A DNA stretch of 64,000 nt, taken from Isosphaeraceae bacterium. GTDB lineage: Bacteria > Planctomycetota > Planctomycetia > Isosphaerales > Isosphaeraceae. Where the stretch lies: the NCBI GenBank assembly GCA_021324445.1, contig JAJPJC010000246.1:1-64000 (forward strand). Direction: 5' to 3'. Shown piece by piece: positions 55,101 to 62,262 of this stretch. The position numbers and the translations under genes are program-made. Below the pieces are notes generated by a model. That model had not been told where the DNA came from. It saw nothing but the letters and a program-made list of their open reading frames with translations, and searched no databases. Position 1 is the stretch's first letter, and each line of letters begins with the position of its first letter.

Positions 55101-56481
55101 CGTAGGTCGGATCGACCTCGCTGACCGAGTTCCCCAGGTGCTCGGCCTGCGAGTAGAGGGGGGTTCCGAGGTTGGTCGCGTTGCCGCTCTGGGCCGCGAG
55201 GTTGCCGGCGGTGTTGAGCGGGATCCGCCCGTTCAGGCCGATCACCAGGAAGGCGAACAGCGGCTTGTAGAGTTGGCCCCGCGAGTCGCGCCGGGCCGGA
55301 TAGCCCAGGTCCAGCCAGACGGAGTCGGTGATGCCGTCGCCATCGTTGTCGACGTCGTAGGTGATCTTGCCGTTGGGACCGGGGACCAGGTCGGGGAAGG
55401 TCGCAGGGTCATTGCCGTCGAACCTGCGCGGGCGGAGGATCCGGGCCATCGAATCCGGTGTGGCGCTCGTCCAATCGCTGACGTTGTTCGCGGGGTCATA
55501 CCGGAGGATCCCCGGCCGGTGGAACGAGGGAATGATCACGTTGCCATCGGCACTCTGGATCGCCAGGAACCAGTTCTCCAGGTCGCACGCATCGTAATCC
55601 TCGTCCATGCCGACGGCGCCCGGGGCGCCGGGGGTCGCGAAGTTGGGATTCCCCGCGATCAGGCTGCCGTTGAACCGGAAATTCCCCCACACCGCGTTGG
55701 CGCCCATCCCGGCCCCGTTGAACGCGCGGAGCCAGCGGCCGTCGAGGGTGAACACCGAGCCGGCGACGCCGGGCTGCACCAGGGGGGTCGACGTTTGCGA
55801 CCAGTTGTTCAGCGCCGCGGCGGTGAGGTTGGTCAACGTGGTCCCGTTGGGATCAGTGGGCACGACCCGGAAGACGTGGAAACCCTGGCCGCTGAACTGG
55901 GTCGCGTTGCTGTTGGGCTGATTGTCGTCGAAGAGGATCTCGAACGTCTGGTCGACCGGGTGGGGCAGGCCCGCGGCCACGTACGTGAGTCGCAGAATCC
56001 ACCGGGTGAAGTTATAGCCGTAGAACGTGGAATCGTACAACGTGTTGTTGGAACCCGGCGGCCAGGTGAAGGCCGCGCCGGGAATGGGGATGTTGGTCAG
56101 GATATCATAGTAGTTGGAATTGCCAGACTCTTGCATGAAGTTCTGGATCAGAAACGTGGGGCCGGTCTTCGAGGGATTGCTGTTGAAAAAACCGTTGAAG
56201 TTGGCGTCGTTGCCGTACATGTCGCGCGCCAGGCTGTGGCCGCGGATCACCGAGCGGACGTCCCCCGTGTCCTGGATCAGTTGCGACAGCGCGAAGTCCA
56301 TCAGCTCGTCATCTTGCGCCTGGATGACCGACAGGTAGGTGTTCCGCGCATTGATCTTCGCCTGTCCGCTGAAGGTGGCGAAGGTGACGCCGATCAGGGC
56401 CAGCAGGCCGAGCATCGCGAGGACCAGGACCAGGACGATGCCGCGGCGCACGTGCGTGTGGTGTCGTGAATGGGCCAGCAT
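49117..56481 (-). CDS. giant GspK/PilX-like pseudopilin protein
   Basis: About 2454 residues from ATG 56481 (AGGGAGAC upstream; the frame is open to 56595). An N-terminal helix (VRRGIVLVLVLAMLGLLALIGVTFATFSGQAKINA) resembles the start of GspK/PilX proteins, with no classical cleavable prepilin site. The ectodomain is rich in Asn, Pro, Thr, Tyr and Gly. It has one calcium-type loop, VDNDGDGITDSVWLDLG (about 375-391), and a conserved-looking end (HQYAVWITIGFFEIKRQGD). It follows H-, I- and J-like pseudopilins, so it occupies the GspK position, but it is several times longer than known GspK (about 330 residues). Confidence 0.75.
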   Translation of the reverse strand: MLAHSRHHTHVRRGIVLVLVLAMLGLLALIGVTFATFSGQAKINARNTYLSVIQAQDDELMDFALSQLIQDTGDVRSVIRGHSLARDMYGNDANFNGFFNSNPSKTGPTFLIQNFMQESGNSNYYDILTNIPIPGAAFTWPPGSNNTLYDSTFYGYNFTRWILRLTYVAAGLPHPVDQTFEILFDDNQPNSNATQFSGQGFHVFRVVPTDPNGTTLTNLTAAALNNWSQTSTPLVQPGVAGSVFTLDGRWLRAFNGAGMGANAVWGNFRFNGSLIAGNPNFATPGAPGAVGMDEDYDACDLENWFLAIQSADGNVIIPSFHRPGILRYDPANNVSDWTSATPDSMARILRPRRFDGNDPATFPDLVPGPNGKITYDVDNDGDGITDSVWLDLGYPARRDSRGQLYKPLFAFLVIGLNGRIPLNTAGNLAAQSGNATNLGTPLYSQAEHLGNSVSEVDPTYGLQNAFRGDFDPFNQLGNGLAPGNYNQSGGTVTWGPSSGTYNSQVDNTTVYSTSITPNGPAYQPTDVRLTQLRNLLAGTRPQNIPLPLTAAQYPANADPTGAVNGDDNFVYGAFPGVSSVGTGNQAPPYFMPNSIADFSDIPIYTDANGNPYVQRTTTPVAGRWGESQSIPGPPIPNPNGPGATPPAFNWLQYNDYTNPVRAGYSFDITDLLKNLLYSGSPIFARDAADDNFNTFDPYTVLPTRIGEINDQDYYDASGGLLLPVDRMRRWVTPADINGTGRVAQFTVNFGGGMTRPNRNNVGPDNYGRVQFSSYFRPPGAPGLISIEYNNVVYNGNSVTTPPTASPVPAQANLGQIYYPSDAPYYSGAVPNPINPIVGASGTPSPPATTATNYLPDLTNNPLHGFESYKIPNLFQNPGNTPGYVTQPYFPQNMGGMPIDQGALSTNNTAGNPTVPAGFTGPPASPAVPATFPTYDVAVNSTDRSDGMNDADEMNLYVQNPLLDSPFGPSDLEWLYRQQDVDGATLTSRLAQLAPISFTNTIDGQRRRRLYAIDSWELNNFVWANDNPGNVFPNNSRFAVGQNASMVQASLNTNSVFVTPSLAQRDKKINLNYPLPVSNDPNEPVRHKWISDAYQLLKVVLPPKAVDTPEELAQLSQFLINIIDFRDPDATMTHWVNPDVFITPSQNVNAPPTLSIGSATPATQTIDASIPLDQYGMEYNPVAINEVLAYTFQTRVSGTLAYNSRFFIELVNTLTAAYNPNYDYGNPPATNPVNNYYGNASVLNLGGFNSANYVTGDPYSGGCWDLVFTPDTPQSRPDPYRGELLYNNAPGVTSYYGLIPLTRDAFGGATTTAPNQGDVTLLPMNPNPPGNTPATPMLPVPQTLPGGLTIPPSYYYVIGNPQTVANSESNPPSTTASTASTGQTGNLNNTYYYSLTRTLATGYNPLSNTTAPSTTNTVGFTSWRPGILPLAPSQIGAQVPPPANPPANYASQISVPTVYGATGTPPVGGHPGAAYYWVCLRRPANPFAPVSLSNPMCVVDAMRFPYIDGTGYTTTVTDSAGNPATTGPYNTIFSAQRLQPYRGGHAVPVAGVTTGAANANGMITTTATTTPVSTPDPRYGYSEQIAVPQSPPLAGMTIPSTPYNNTMNYGIYYLNGNGKNPATNVIMNTLGLPNDSAENWDYLVFNDRDFTSVAELMLVPGCPPGLFTKQFVEYAPSMINAANIFSAVTPVITPISTNGGSNAAPNPVAPGAQGGNLPSQTPLVPAIVAVTTGGTVPFNTATPVTVTASLPFLSISNATAAMTSGQTTVPGFPTTSTGTTSALTLAQPTTGISTPVQPHSFPYLVDKFFYTGASNFYYPPTQGSTDPGGIVGGPASDGWFKMFDFFEVPSQSIGAIGPVASGTNFDWARQDTKPGLLNLNLIIDEEVFFSVFGEQSGSFNLPTVQVPPGSGTLYPTSYQTRLNSTQLPYLWNSNTSSLPYTLPLSTFTNGGAQPAPPISYEYPPVPLVVSALQANGAPNYVYPITDQTPGNYQGGIVDNDPILASIYAANATTTPSGMIQPPVDNRIKAAFAQFLWLRHGGSGYLFGFGQGNTGQNTAVVTQPGQVNNQPIPAERPFHSLSYPDIDFTIMRPAALPPSQYTNPPVLQNAASITMPGTINGATYQCYAPYVTPNNNAPFTPGPGNAQTVPVVYTGDPGVRNPLLSQGYVTGSAYPAPIGVEFPAPNTPTPDLVVLPPPIPSLRLFQVPDAYGQGSTLAAGYSENNIPPSMSNAGDTGDPYINSQIPYIYNTNLPTPAPTPTQPVNTAFNGVYSLNNGFNSLAWSGGVEYLGGATPGYAPIPAPGALPPTTVLPLGANGPVPPTTATNASAFFPTAASGEYLGANSSGGNTDDRQHPFWRSELMQKAMNLTTVRTHQYAVWITIGFFEIKRQGDIAMLAQGNPQLAFDVMGPEVGALSGKNTRFRGFFLVDRLKVTGFDPGNIASFRAAVVYRKVIQ

Positions 56482-56540
56482 GGGACAAGTCTCCCTGTAT
56501 TCCTCGCGGTTGAGGCGATCAACGCGGCCTGAGGCTCGCG

Positions 56541-56690
56541 CCGGGTCTTGGTCTCGTTCCCCTTGGTGCTCGCAGAGCACCCGATTCAATTGCAAATTCC
56601 AGATTTCAAGGTTCAGGCATCCGGGTCTTGGTCTCGTTCCCTTTGACGCTCACGGAGCACTCGACGGTTGACTCCTGGAATTCCAGATTT
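56541..56690. repeat. two-copy 80-base imperfect direct repeat
   Basis: The words CGGGTCTTGGTCTCGTTCCC, then a GTGCTC-GCA-GAGCAC hairpin, and later AATTCCAGATTT start at 56541 and again at 56621. The first 20 bases are identical and the rest diverged. The repeat fills the gap between the giant gene and the first Uma2 gene (56482-56717); nothing else was seen there. Confidence 0.65.
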
Positions 56691-56717
56691 TCCGCTTGCC
56701 ATCGCAACCCGGTCTCC

Positions 56718-57491
56718 TTACTTCGCTTCCCCGCGCCGCCGCGCGGCTCGGGCCAACCGTCTCGCTTTCTTTTTCATCTCTGCCTGCAAGCGCCGGATCC
56801 AAGCCGATTCGTCGGTGAAATCCTCCTCCGCAATCCAATGCCAGATTTCCTCGGCCCGGACCGGTAGGAAGCCGCTCGACTCGACCTCAGCATAAGTCCC
56901 CGCGGGCGTCAGCCGCTCGATGATGATCCGCTCACGCTCGAAGCGCCAAACTTCAGTGACTTTCAGCGCGGCGTAGATGCTGGCCCGGTCGACCTCCGGC
57001 CGGGAGAGATCGACCTCGATCGCCAGGTCAGGGTTGGGATAGTGGGCGACGTCTGGTGAACGACGCAAGCGCGCCACCTCAGCCAGTTTCTCCGACTGGA
57101 AGTAATAGCACTGGTCGGCCTCCAGGCCTCTCGCAATCTCTGGCCGTTTCCAGGTCGTCGAGCCCAAACCTCTATGGGGGATCTCCATCACGGCCGCGAC
57201 CAGACTGACGAACAGGCCCAGGTAATACGTCACATCGTCGTGGTCCGGACCGATCGCCATGACTTCCAAATCCTTCCCATCGTAATCGACGTGAATGTGG
57301 CTCGATGCCGGGATGGAATCCACCAATTCCTCGTAGAACGCCCAATCCACGTTGCGATACACGACCCGGCGGTCAGGGATCTCCGTCAGCCGGCGAAGCT
57401 CGTCGAGGGAAGGGACGCGCGTCACGGGGCCCGGCACCTCGAACGGGGAAAGGTCTGGCATGGTGATGGGGGTCGTCGCCGTGCTCATCAT
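56718..57491 (-). CDS. Uma2 family (DUF820) PD-(D/E)xK protein, copy 1
   Basis: 257 residues. The Uma2 core shows VDYDGKDLEVMAIGPDH, then YPNPDLAIEVDLSRPEVDRASIYAALKVTEVWRF, in which D and E-x-D lie where the nuclease-fold catalytic residues are expected, and IIIERL. A basic KKKARRLARAARRR tail could bind nucleic acid. A paralogue lies 30 bases upstream. Uma2 genes are expanded in planctomycetes and cyanobacteria; their function is unclear. This one sits inside a pseudopilin gene set. Confidence 0.88.
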   Translation of the reverse strand: MMSTATTPITMPDLSPFEVPGPVTRVPSLDELRRLTEIPDRRVVYRNVDWAFYEELVDSIPASSHIHVDYDGKDLEVMAIGPDHDDVTYYLGLFVSLVAAVMEIPHRGLGSTTWKRPEIARGLEADQCYYFQSEKLAEVARLRRSPDVAHYPNPDLAIEVDLSRPEVDRASIYAALKVTEVWRFERERIIIERLTPAGTYAEVESSGFLPVRAEEIWHWIAEEDFTDESAWIRRLQAEMKKKARRLARAARRRGEAK

Positions 57492-57521
57492 CCGTCTCCC
57501 GGACCTTCTGGCCCGCTCTTC

Positions 57522-58298
57522 CTACTTCGCTGCCCCGCGCCGCCGCGCGGCTCGGGCCAACCGCCTCGCTTTCTTTTTCATCTCCGCACGCAATCGCTCC
57601 ATCCAGGCCGTCCGATCACTCGTGGCCAGCTCGATGACCCATCGCCGAACCTCGACTGCCTGAACCGGGAGGAAGCCGCTGGACTCGACGGCGGCATACG
57701 TCCCCGCGGGCGTGAGCCGTTCGATGACCACCTGACCGCCTTCGAATCGCCAGATCTCCGTAACCTTGAGGGCGGAATAAATCCCCGCTCGGTCGACCGC
57801 GGGGCGGGAGATGTCGACCTCAATCGCCAGGTCCGGATCGGGATAGTCGGCGAGATCATCGGAATCGCGCTCGGAGGCCGCGGCGCTTTGCACCAGCTTC
57901 TCGGGCAGGAAATAGAAACAATCGTCGGCCTCCACGCCACGCGCGATTTTGGGCCGTTCCCACGTTGTCCGCGACATTGACTCGCAAGGGATTCCCAACG
58001 CGGCCGCGACGACCTTGACGAAGTCGCCGAGCAAACCCTTCAGTCTTTCGTGCCGCGGCCCGTTGGGCATGACCTCCAGATCCTTCCCGTCGTAATCGAC
58101 GTGGATGTTGCTCCCCTCCGGGATGGAATCCACCAATTGCTCGTAGAAAGCCCAATCCACGTTGCGGTACACGACCCGGCGGTCAGGGATCTCCGTCAGC
58201 CGGCGAAGTTCGTCGAGGGAAGGGACGCGCGTCACGGGGCCCGGCACCTCGAACGGGGTCAGGTCCGCCGGGGTTGTGGGAGTCGTCGCCATGCTCAT
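57522..58298 (-). CDS. Uma2 family (DUF820) PD-(D/E)xK protein, copy 2
   Basis: 258 residues from ATG 58298 (AGGTGG upstream; the frame is open to 58337). It is a tandem copy of the downstream gene: residues 12-60 (PFEVPGPVTRVPSLDELRRLTEIPDRRVV...) and the basic C-terminal tail are almost identical, while the middle has diverged. The catalytic-region DYPDPDLAIEVDISRPAVDRAGIY is conserved. Identical ends with a divergent middle suggest gene conversion or selection on the central domain. Confidence 0.88.
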   Translation of the reverse strand: MSMATTPTTPADLTPFEVPGPVTRVPSLDELRRLTEIPDRRVVYRNVDWAFYEQLVDSIPEGSNIHVDYDGKDLEVMPNGPRHERLKGLLGDFVKVVAAALGIPCESMSRTTWERPKIARGVEADDCFYFLPEKLVQSAAASERDSDDLADYPDPDLAIEVDISRPAVDRAGIYSALKVTEIWRFEGGQVVIERLTPAGTYAAVESSGFLPVQAVEVRRWVIELATSDRTAWMERLRAEMKKKARRLARAARRRGAAK

Positions 58299-58315
58299 AC
58301 GCTGTCCACCTCTTG

Positions 58316-58343
58316 CCGAACACCGAAAACCGAACACCGAAAA
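58316..58343. repeat. 14-base perfect tandem repeat
   Basis: CCGAACACCGAAAA occurs twice in direct succession between the Uma2 copy 2 start and the J-like gene stop, in a 49-base gap. Probably slippage-type repeat; it may affect spacing in the leader of the Uma2 genes. Confidence 0.8.
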
Positions 58344-58347
58344 CCAT

Positions 58348-60603
58348 TCAAAGCTTATCCGTGAAGTCCTGCCGGATCGTCAGCGACTTGATGCGCTGGC
58401 TGGTGGGATCCACGACCCGGAGCTGGATCTGGATGCCCCGCAGCGGCGCCGGGTAAGGGGGCGGATACGACGGATAGATCGGCGGCGAGAACGGCGGACC
58501 CCACGGGAAGCCATTCAGGGGATCGGGGGTGTTGCTGCCGGGTGGATTGTTGGGGTTGTTGTAGATCCCCGTGGCCGGCGCGCGGGTGTACTCGGTCGAC
58601 CACGAGTCCCAGACCCGCCGCAACCGCACGATCCCGGGATTGTCGTCGCCGATGTTGCTCGTGTAGTTTGAGAAATTGAAATTTCCGGCAACCGGGTCTG
58701 AGATATTCGCGTACTGCTGTGCCGGCTGGATGTCGTAACGGAGGTAGGAGGGGTTGGGATACTGGGCGTCCAGCCGGTTGTCCTCGACCAGCGGCGGCAT
58801 CCGCCCTTCGTGCGCGAACGTCTGGTTGATGTAATCCCAGAAGCCGCCCTGGATGGCCACGAGTGGGGGATACACAGGCGTATTATTTCCAGAGTAGTCC
58901 GGATTGCCCGCCAGGAAGGGCGTGCCGGTGTAGCCGGATGTCCGCACGTCGTCTCCCCAGCCGAGGTCGGCGTAGCCGGCCAGGGCGTTGTCGTAGGCCT
59001 TGACATCGAAGCTCCGCACGCCCGTCATGATCAGGTCGTCTTCCCAGCTCTGGGTCCAGAGCAGGGGATTGGGGGCCCCCGCGGAAGTGAGCAGGAAGGC
59101 TGAGCCGGTCCCCGCTCCGTCGCTGAACTGGTTGTCGTTGAACATCGACCCCAGAGCCCGCAACGGGATGACTGTCCCGTTCCCATACGTGAAACTGGAG
59201 AGCATGGGGGGAAGCAGGTTGGGATTGGGAGGCGCGGTCTCCATGCTGCCGTTGGTGAGTAGTGCCGCAGTGGGTGGGACCAGCCCTCTGGGCTGAGCGC
59301 CGGCCACGTTGACCGCGATGGTCGGATCCGTCCAGTTGGGGGAAAGCGTCTCGCGCCAGGTGGGGAAGCCCCACCAGGTCTGTTTGCCCGCCGCATTCCC
59401 CGTCGACAGGGGCGTTGGCAGGTTGTCTCCCAGGTCCAGGGGATTATGGTTCATGTTCTGGAGGTAACCCAGAGGATTCGTATCGAACTGGTAGACATTC
59501 CCGCTGAAGTTCCTGGCCGCCGGCGTGGGCGAATGAATCCAGCCGAGAGCGTAATTGTTCAAGGTTTGTGGCCGGGAGTAGGCGCCGGGGAAGACCCAGG
59601 GGAACGCCATGAAGGCATCGCCGGCCTGGTTGGGGAAGATGCTCGGCTCGAAGATGAGCTGCCAGGTGCCAGAGATCGGATTCAGTGGGTTGTAGACCCC
59701 CGAATACAGGGATGGATACAGGTCGGGCACGTTATCGCCATTGACGTCATCCGGGAACCCGTCGGGCAGTCCGGCAGGAGGGTAGCCGCTGGCGTTGTTC
59801 GTGAAGTCATTGGAGAACCGAGGCGAGAACGCCCGGTTCTCGCGGTTGGTCAGATCGCCCAGACTGTTCAGGACGATGGTCTGCCGGGCCTGGGTCAGCC
59901 CCTGTTGCGCGGCAGGTAGCTGGTTGATTGCGACCATGTTCGGCCCGGTGGCCGCTGGCCGAGCCGACAGGTCATTGACGCCCTGCCAGCTCAGGATTGA
60001 CCCGTTGGCGAGGTACGACGACAGGAAGTTGTAGGTGCCACCAGCGGGGTTATACCCAAGGTTGTTGAGCGCCGGCACGATTGTCGATTGGAGCTGGGGG
60101 TTGACCAGCAGCACGCGGCGATAGAGGTTGCCGGATCGGACGAAGTAGATGATCTCGGCATACTCGCTGGTGACCGTGACTGGTTGGACAGTTCCGTTGT
60201 AGAAACCCATTGCGGTTCCCGGGGCCGCGATCCACATTCGTCCGGTGAACGACCGGCCCTCGGGAGCCTTGGCGGTGAATCGAATGTAGTCGTCACTGTC
60301 TTCACCCTGGCTATCGGCGAACTCATTCTCGCCGTACTCGAAGTAGCCGAGGTTCTGGGACGGGTCCAGGGGCGGAGTCAACTTCGCCGTGACCCCCTCG
60401 AGATCGGCGCGGATGATGCCGTCGATGCGGCGGAGCTGATCGTCCAGTTGCTGGTACGCCTGCGCCGCGGAGACCGAGCCGGTCGCCGCCTGGAAGATCT
60501 GCACCAGGATCGTCATCAGGATCACCAGCACGGCCACGGTGACCAGCATCTCGACGAGGGTCACGCCGCGCCTCGTCCTCGGTCCTCGATCGCGAATGAA
60601 CAT
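58348..60603 (-). CDS. GspJ/PilW-like pseudopilin
   Basis: 751 residues from ATG 60603 (GGAG upstream). The prepilin leader RTRRG/VTLVEMLVTVAVLVILMTILVQIFQAA with Glu at +5 starts it, followed by a coiled region (VSAAQAYQQLDDQLRRIDGIIRADLEG) typical of GspJ/PilW. The large ectodomain is Asn/Pro/Tyr-rich with a D-x-N-x-D loop (DDVNGDNVPD). It is more than three times the usual GspJ length. The gene lies after I- and H-like genes and is separated from the I-like gene by a REP pair. Confidence 0.85.
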   Translation of the reverse strand: MFIRDRGPRTRRGVTLVEMLVTVAVLVILMTILVQIFQAATGSVSAAQAYQQLDDQLRRIDGIIRADLEGVTAKLTPPLDPSQNLGYFEYGENEFADSQGEDSDDYIRFTAKAPEGRSFTGRMWIAAPGTAMGFYNGTVQPVTVTSEYAEIIYFVRSGNLYRRVLLVNPQLQSTIVPALNNLGYNPAGGTYNFLSSYLANGSILSWQGVNDLSARPAATGPNMVAINQLPAAQQGLTQARQTIVLNSLGDLTNRENRAFSPRFSNDFTNNASGYPPAGLPDGFPDDVNGDNVPDLYPSLYSGVYNPLNPISGTWQLIFEPSIFPNQAGDAFMAFPWVFPGAYSRPQTLNNYALGWIHSPTPAARNFSGNVYQFDTNPLGYLQNMNHNPLDLGDNLPTPLSTGNAAGKQTWWGFPTWRETLSPNWTDPTIAVNVAGAQPRGLVPPTAALLTNGSMETAPPNPNLLPPMLSSFTYGNGTVIPLRALGSMFNDNQFSDGAGTGSAFLLTSAGAPNPLLWTQSWEDDLIMTGVRSFDVKAYDNALAGYADLGWGDDVRTSGYTGTPFLAGNPDYSGNNTPVYPPLVAIQGGFWDYINQTFAHEGRMPPLVEDNRLDAQYPNPSYLRYDIQPAQQYANISDPVAGNFNFSNYTSNIGDDNPGIVRLRRVWDSWSTEYTRAPATGIYNNPNNPPGSNTPDPLNGFPWGPPFSPPIYPSYPPPYPAPLRGIQIQLRVVDPTSQRIKSLTIRQDFTDKL

Positions 60604-60623
60604 GGCTCCGCTCCGCCTCTTAC

Positions 60624-60678
60624 GTAGGTCAGGCTTCAGCCTGACATTCAGGTTCTGTCAGGCTGAAGCCTGACCTAC
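60624..60678. repeat. REP pair with GTAG feet, loop TTCA
   Basis: GTAG plus GTCAGGCTTCAGCCTGAC (60628-60645), 11 bases, then the inverted copy (60657-60674) and CTAC. The same loop is found at the right flank of the RAYT 26 kb away. It lies between two genes of the pseudopilin set, where it could influence mRNA processing. Confidence 0.92.
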
Positions 60679-60684
60679 GGAGGA

Positions 60685-62262
60685 CTAACGCACAAAGATC
60701 GTCTGGGGGATCACGTTGACGACGTTGGGCGCGATCAGGGCCGCGTTCACGACCGCCGGCTGGACCACGCCATTGGCACTCGTCAAGAGGGTCCGCGACT
60801 GCAAGGACTGATTGACGTAAACGAACATGTAACGGTAGGTGCCGCCGTCGGTGGAGAATTGCATGCTCGGGTTCCCGGCCGAGCTGGCCACGGGCGTGAC
60901 CTTCTGGACCTGGTACCAGTAGCAGCGCACCGGCGGCAGGTTGTCCCACTCGAAATTATTGGTTGGGTTGGGGGTCCCGGTGGGCAGCGGATTGCCATTG
61001 GCGTCCGTGTTGCCGCCCCACCACCGCGAGTCGATCACCGCCTGGCTCCGCTCGTAGGTGACGTCGGCGATCCAGTCGCCGGCGTGGACGACCGGGTCGG
61101 CCATGGTGATCGGCCATCGCAGCAGCACGGTCCGGTCGGCCCCGGCACCGTACCCGGTGGTCGCTCCCGGGACGCCGAAGTTGGTGCTGTAGCCGTAGAC
61201 CGCCTCGACGACCGTCTCACCCCCGACCTGATACCCCAGGCCGGGGACACCGGGCGGGAACGGCACGTTGGCGGGGATCGCGATCGTGAACTGCCGGTTC
61301 TCGAAGATCACGATGTTGCCGTCGTAGGTCGACTTGTTGCTGGCGCTGCTCAACTGGCCGGTGAACATCCACGAGTAGCGCCAATCCGTCATCTGTTGAT
61401 AAGTGGGCGTTCTGACCCCGTTGGCATTCACGGTGTAACTGAGATTCAAGTCCGGAACAACCGGGCTGGGACTGCCGACCGTGGCCGACGGGTTGAACGC
61501 GACGGTATAGTTCTGGTTGTTCGCCTCCTGCCAGACCACGTCCTCGGGCGAGACGAAGATGCTCGGGACGAATTGAGAGGCCGGCATGAGCGGGACCCCC
61601 GCGTTGGTCAGCCGGCCATTGAAATTCGTCAGCCGCTGCAAGCCGTGCGCGCTGGGGAGGCCTCCATTGGGGTCGGGGCGGATGAAGCCGATCCCAGAGC
61701 CGAAGCGGGCTTCGAGCGTGGTCTGGCCGACCGGATCGACGTAGAGCCCCATCACGTACCGCCAGAGCGGGTCGTACGCGAAGGGTAGCCCCGGGCCGCC
61801 GGTGGCGCTGGGCTGCGAGATGGTCACGCCAAAATTTGGATTGGGCTGCACCCCCACTGACGTGACGCCGGGGTTCGCCACGTTGTAGGGGGCGTAGGTC
61901 GCCGTATCGTCGGTGATCGGATCGTAGCCGAAGGGAGAGTAGGTCTGCTGGGGACCGACCCCGGTGACCGCCGTCAGGCTCGGGTACCAGACAGTGAACC
62001 CGGCCTGAAGGTTGAGGTAATCCGCAAAGGCGAATGACTGGCTGTTGAGCAGCCCGCGCGCCGTCGCATCACCGGCGGCCGACTGGAGCAACAGCGCCGA
62101 GCGCGTGTATCGGGTGGCGTCACGGAGCCGGAGCAGCCCGATCGGGAACAAGGTCGCCAGCGAGACCAGGCCCACTCCCAGGATCATGATGGCAATCAGG
62201 ATCTCGGTCAGCGTGATCCCCGACCGGCGGCGGGATCGGCCGGCAGGCGCGGACGTGGTCAT
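60685..62262 (-). CDS. GspI/PilV-like pseudopilin
   Basis: 525 residues from ATG 62262 with GGGAGGAG six bases upstream; the start overlaps the H-like gene stop by four bases (ATGA). The prepilin leader RRRSG/ITLTEILIAIMILGVGLVSLATLFPIGLLRLRDATRYTRSALLLQSAA is typical of GspI/PilV (PulG family, Glu at +5). The ectodomain is Asn/Thr/Pro-rich and much longer than in known GspI (about 120 residues). It would join H-, J- and K-like partners at the tip of a pseudopilus. Confidence 0.87.
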   Translation of the reverse strand: MTTSAPAGRSRRRSGITLTEILIAIMILGVGLVSLATLFPIGLLRLRDATRYTRSALLLQSAAGDATARGLLNSQSFAFADYLNLQAGFTVWYPSLTAVTGVGPQQTYSPFGYDPITDDTATYAPYNVANPGVTSVGVQPNPNFGVTISQPSATGGPGLPFAYDPLWRYVMGLYVDPVGQTTLEARFGSGIGFIRPDPNGGLPSAHGLQRLTNFNGRLTNAGVPLMPASQFVPSIFVSPEDVVWQEANNQNYTVAFNPSATVGSPSPVVPDLNLSYTVNANGVRTPTYQQMTDWRYSWMFTGQLSSASNKSTYDGNIVIFENRQFTIAIPANVPFPPGVPGLGYQVGGETVVEAVYGYSTNFGVPGATTGYGAGADRTVLLRWPITMADPVVHAGDWIADVTYERSQAVIDSRWWGGNTDANGNPLPTGTPNPTNNFEWDNLPPVRCYWYQVQKVTPVASSAGNPSMQFSTDGGTYRYMFVYVNQSLQSRTLLTSANGVVQPAVVNAALIAPNVVNVIPQTIFVR

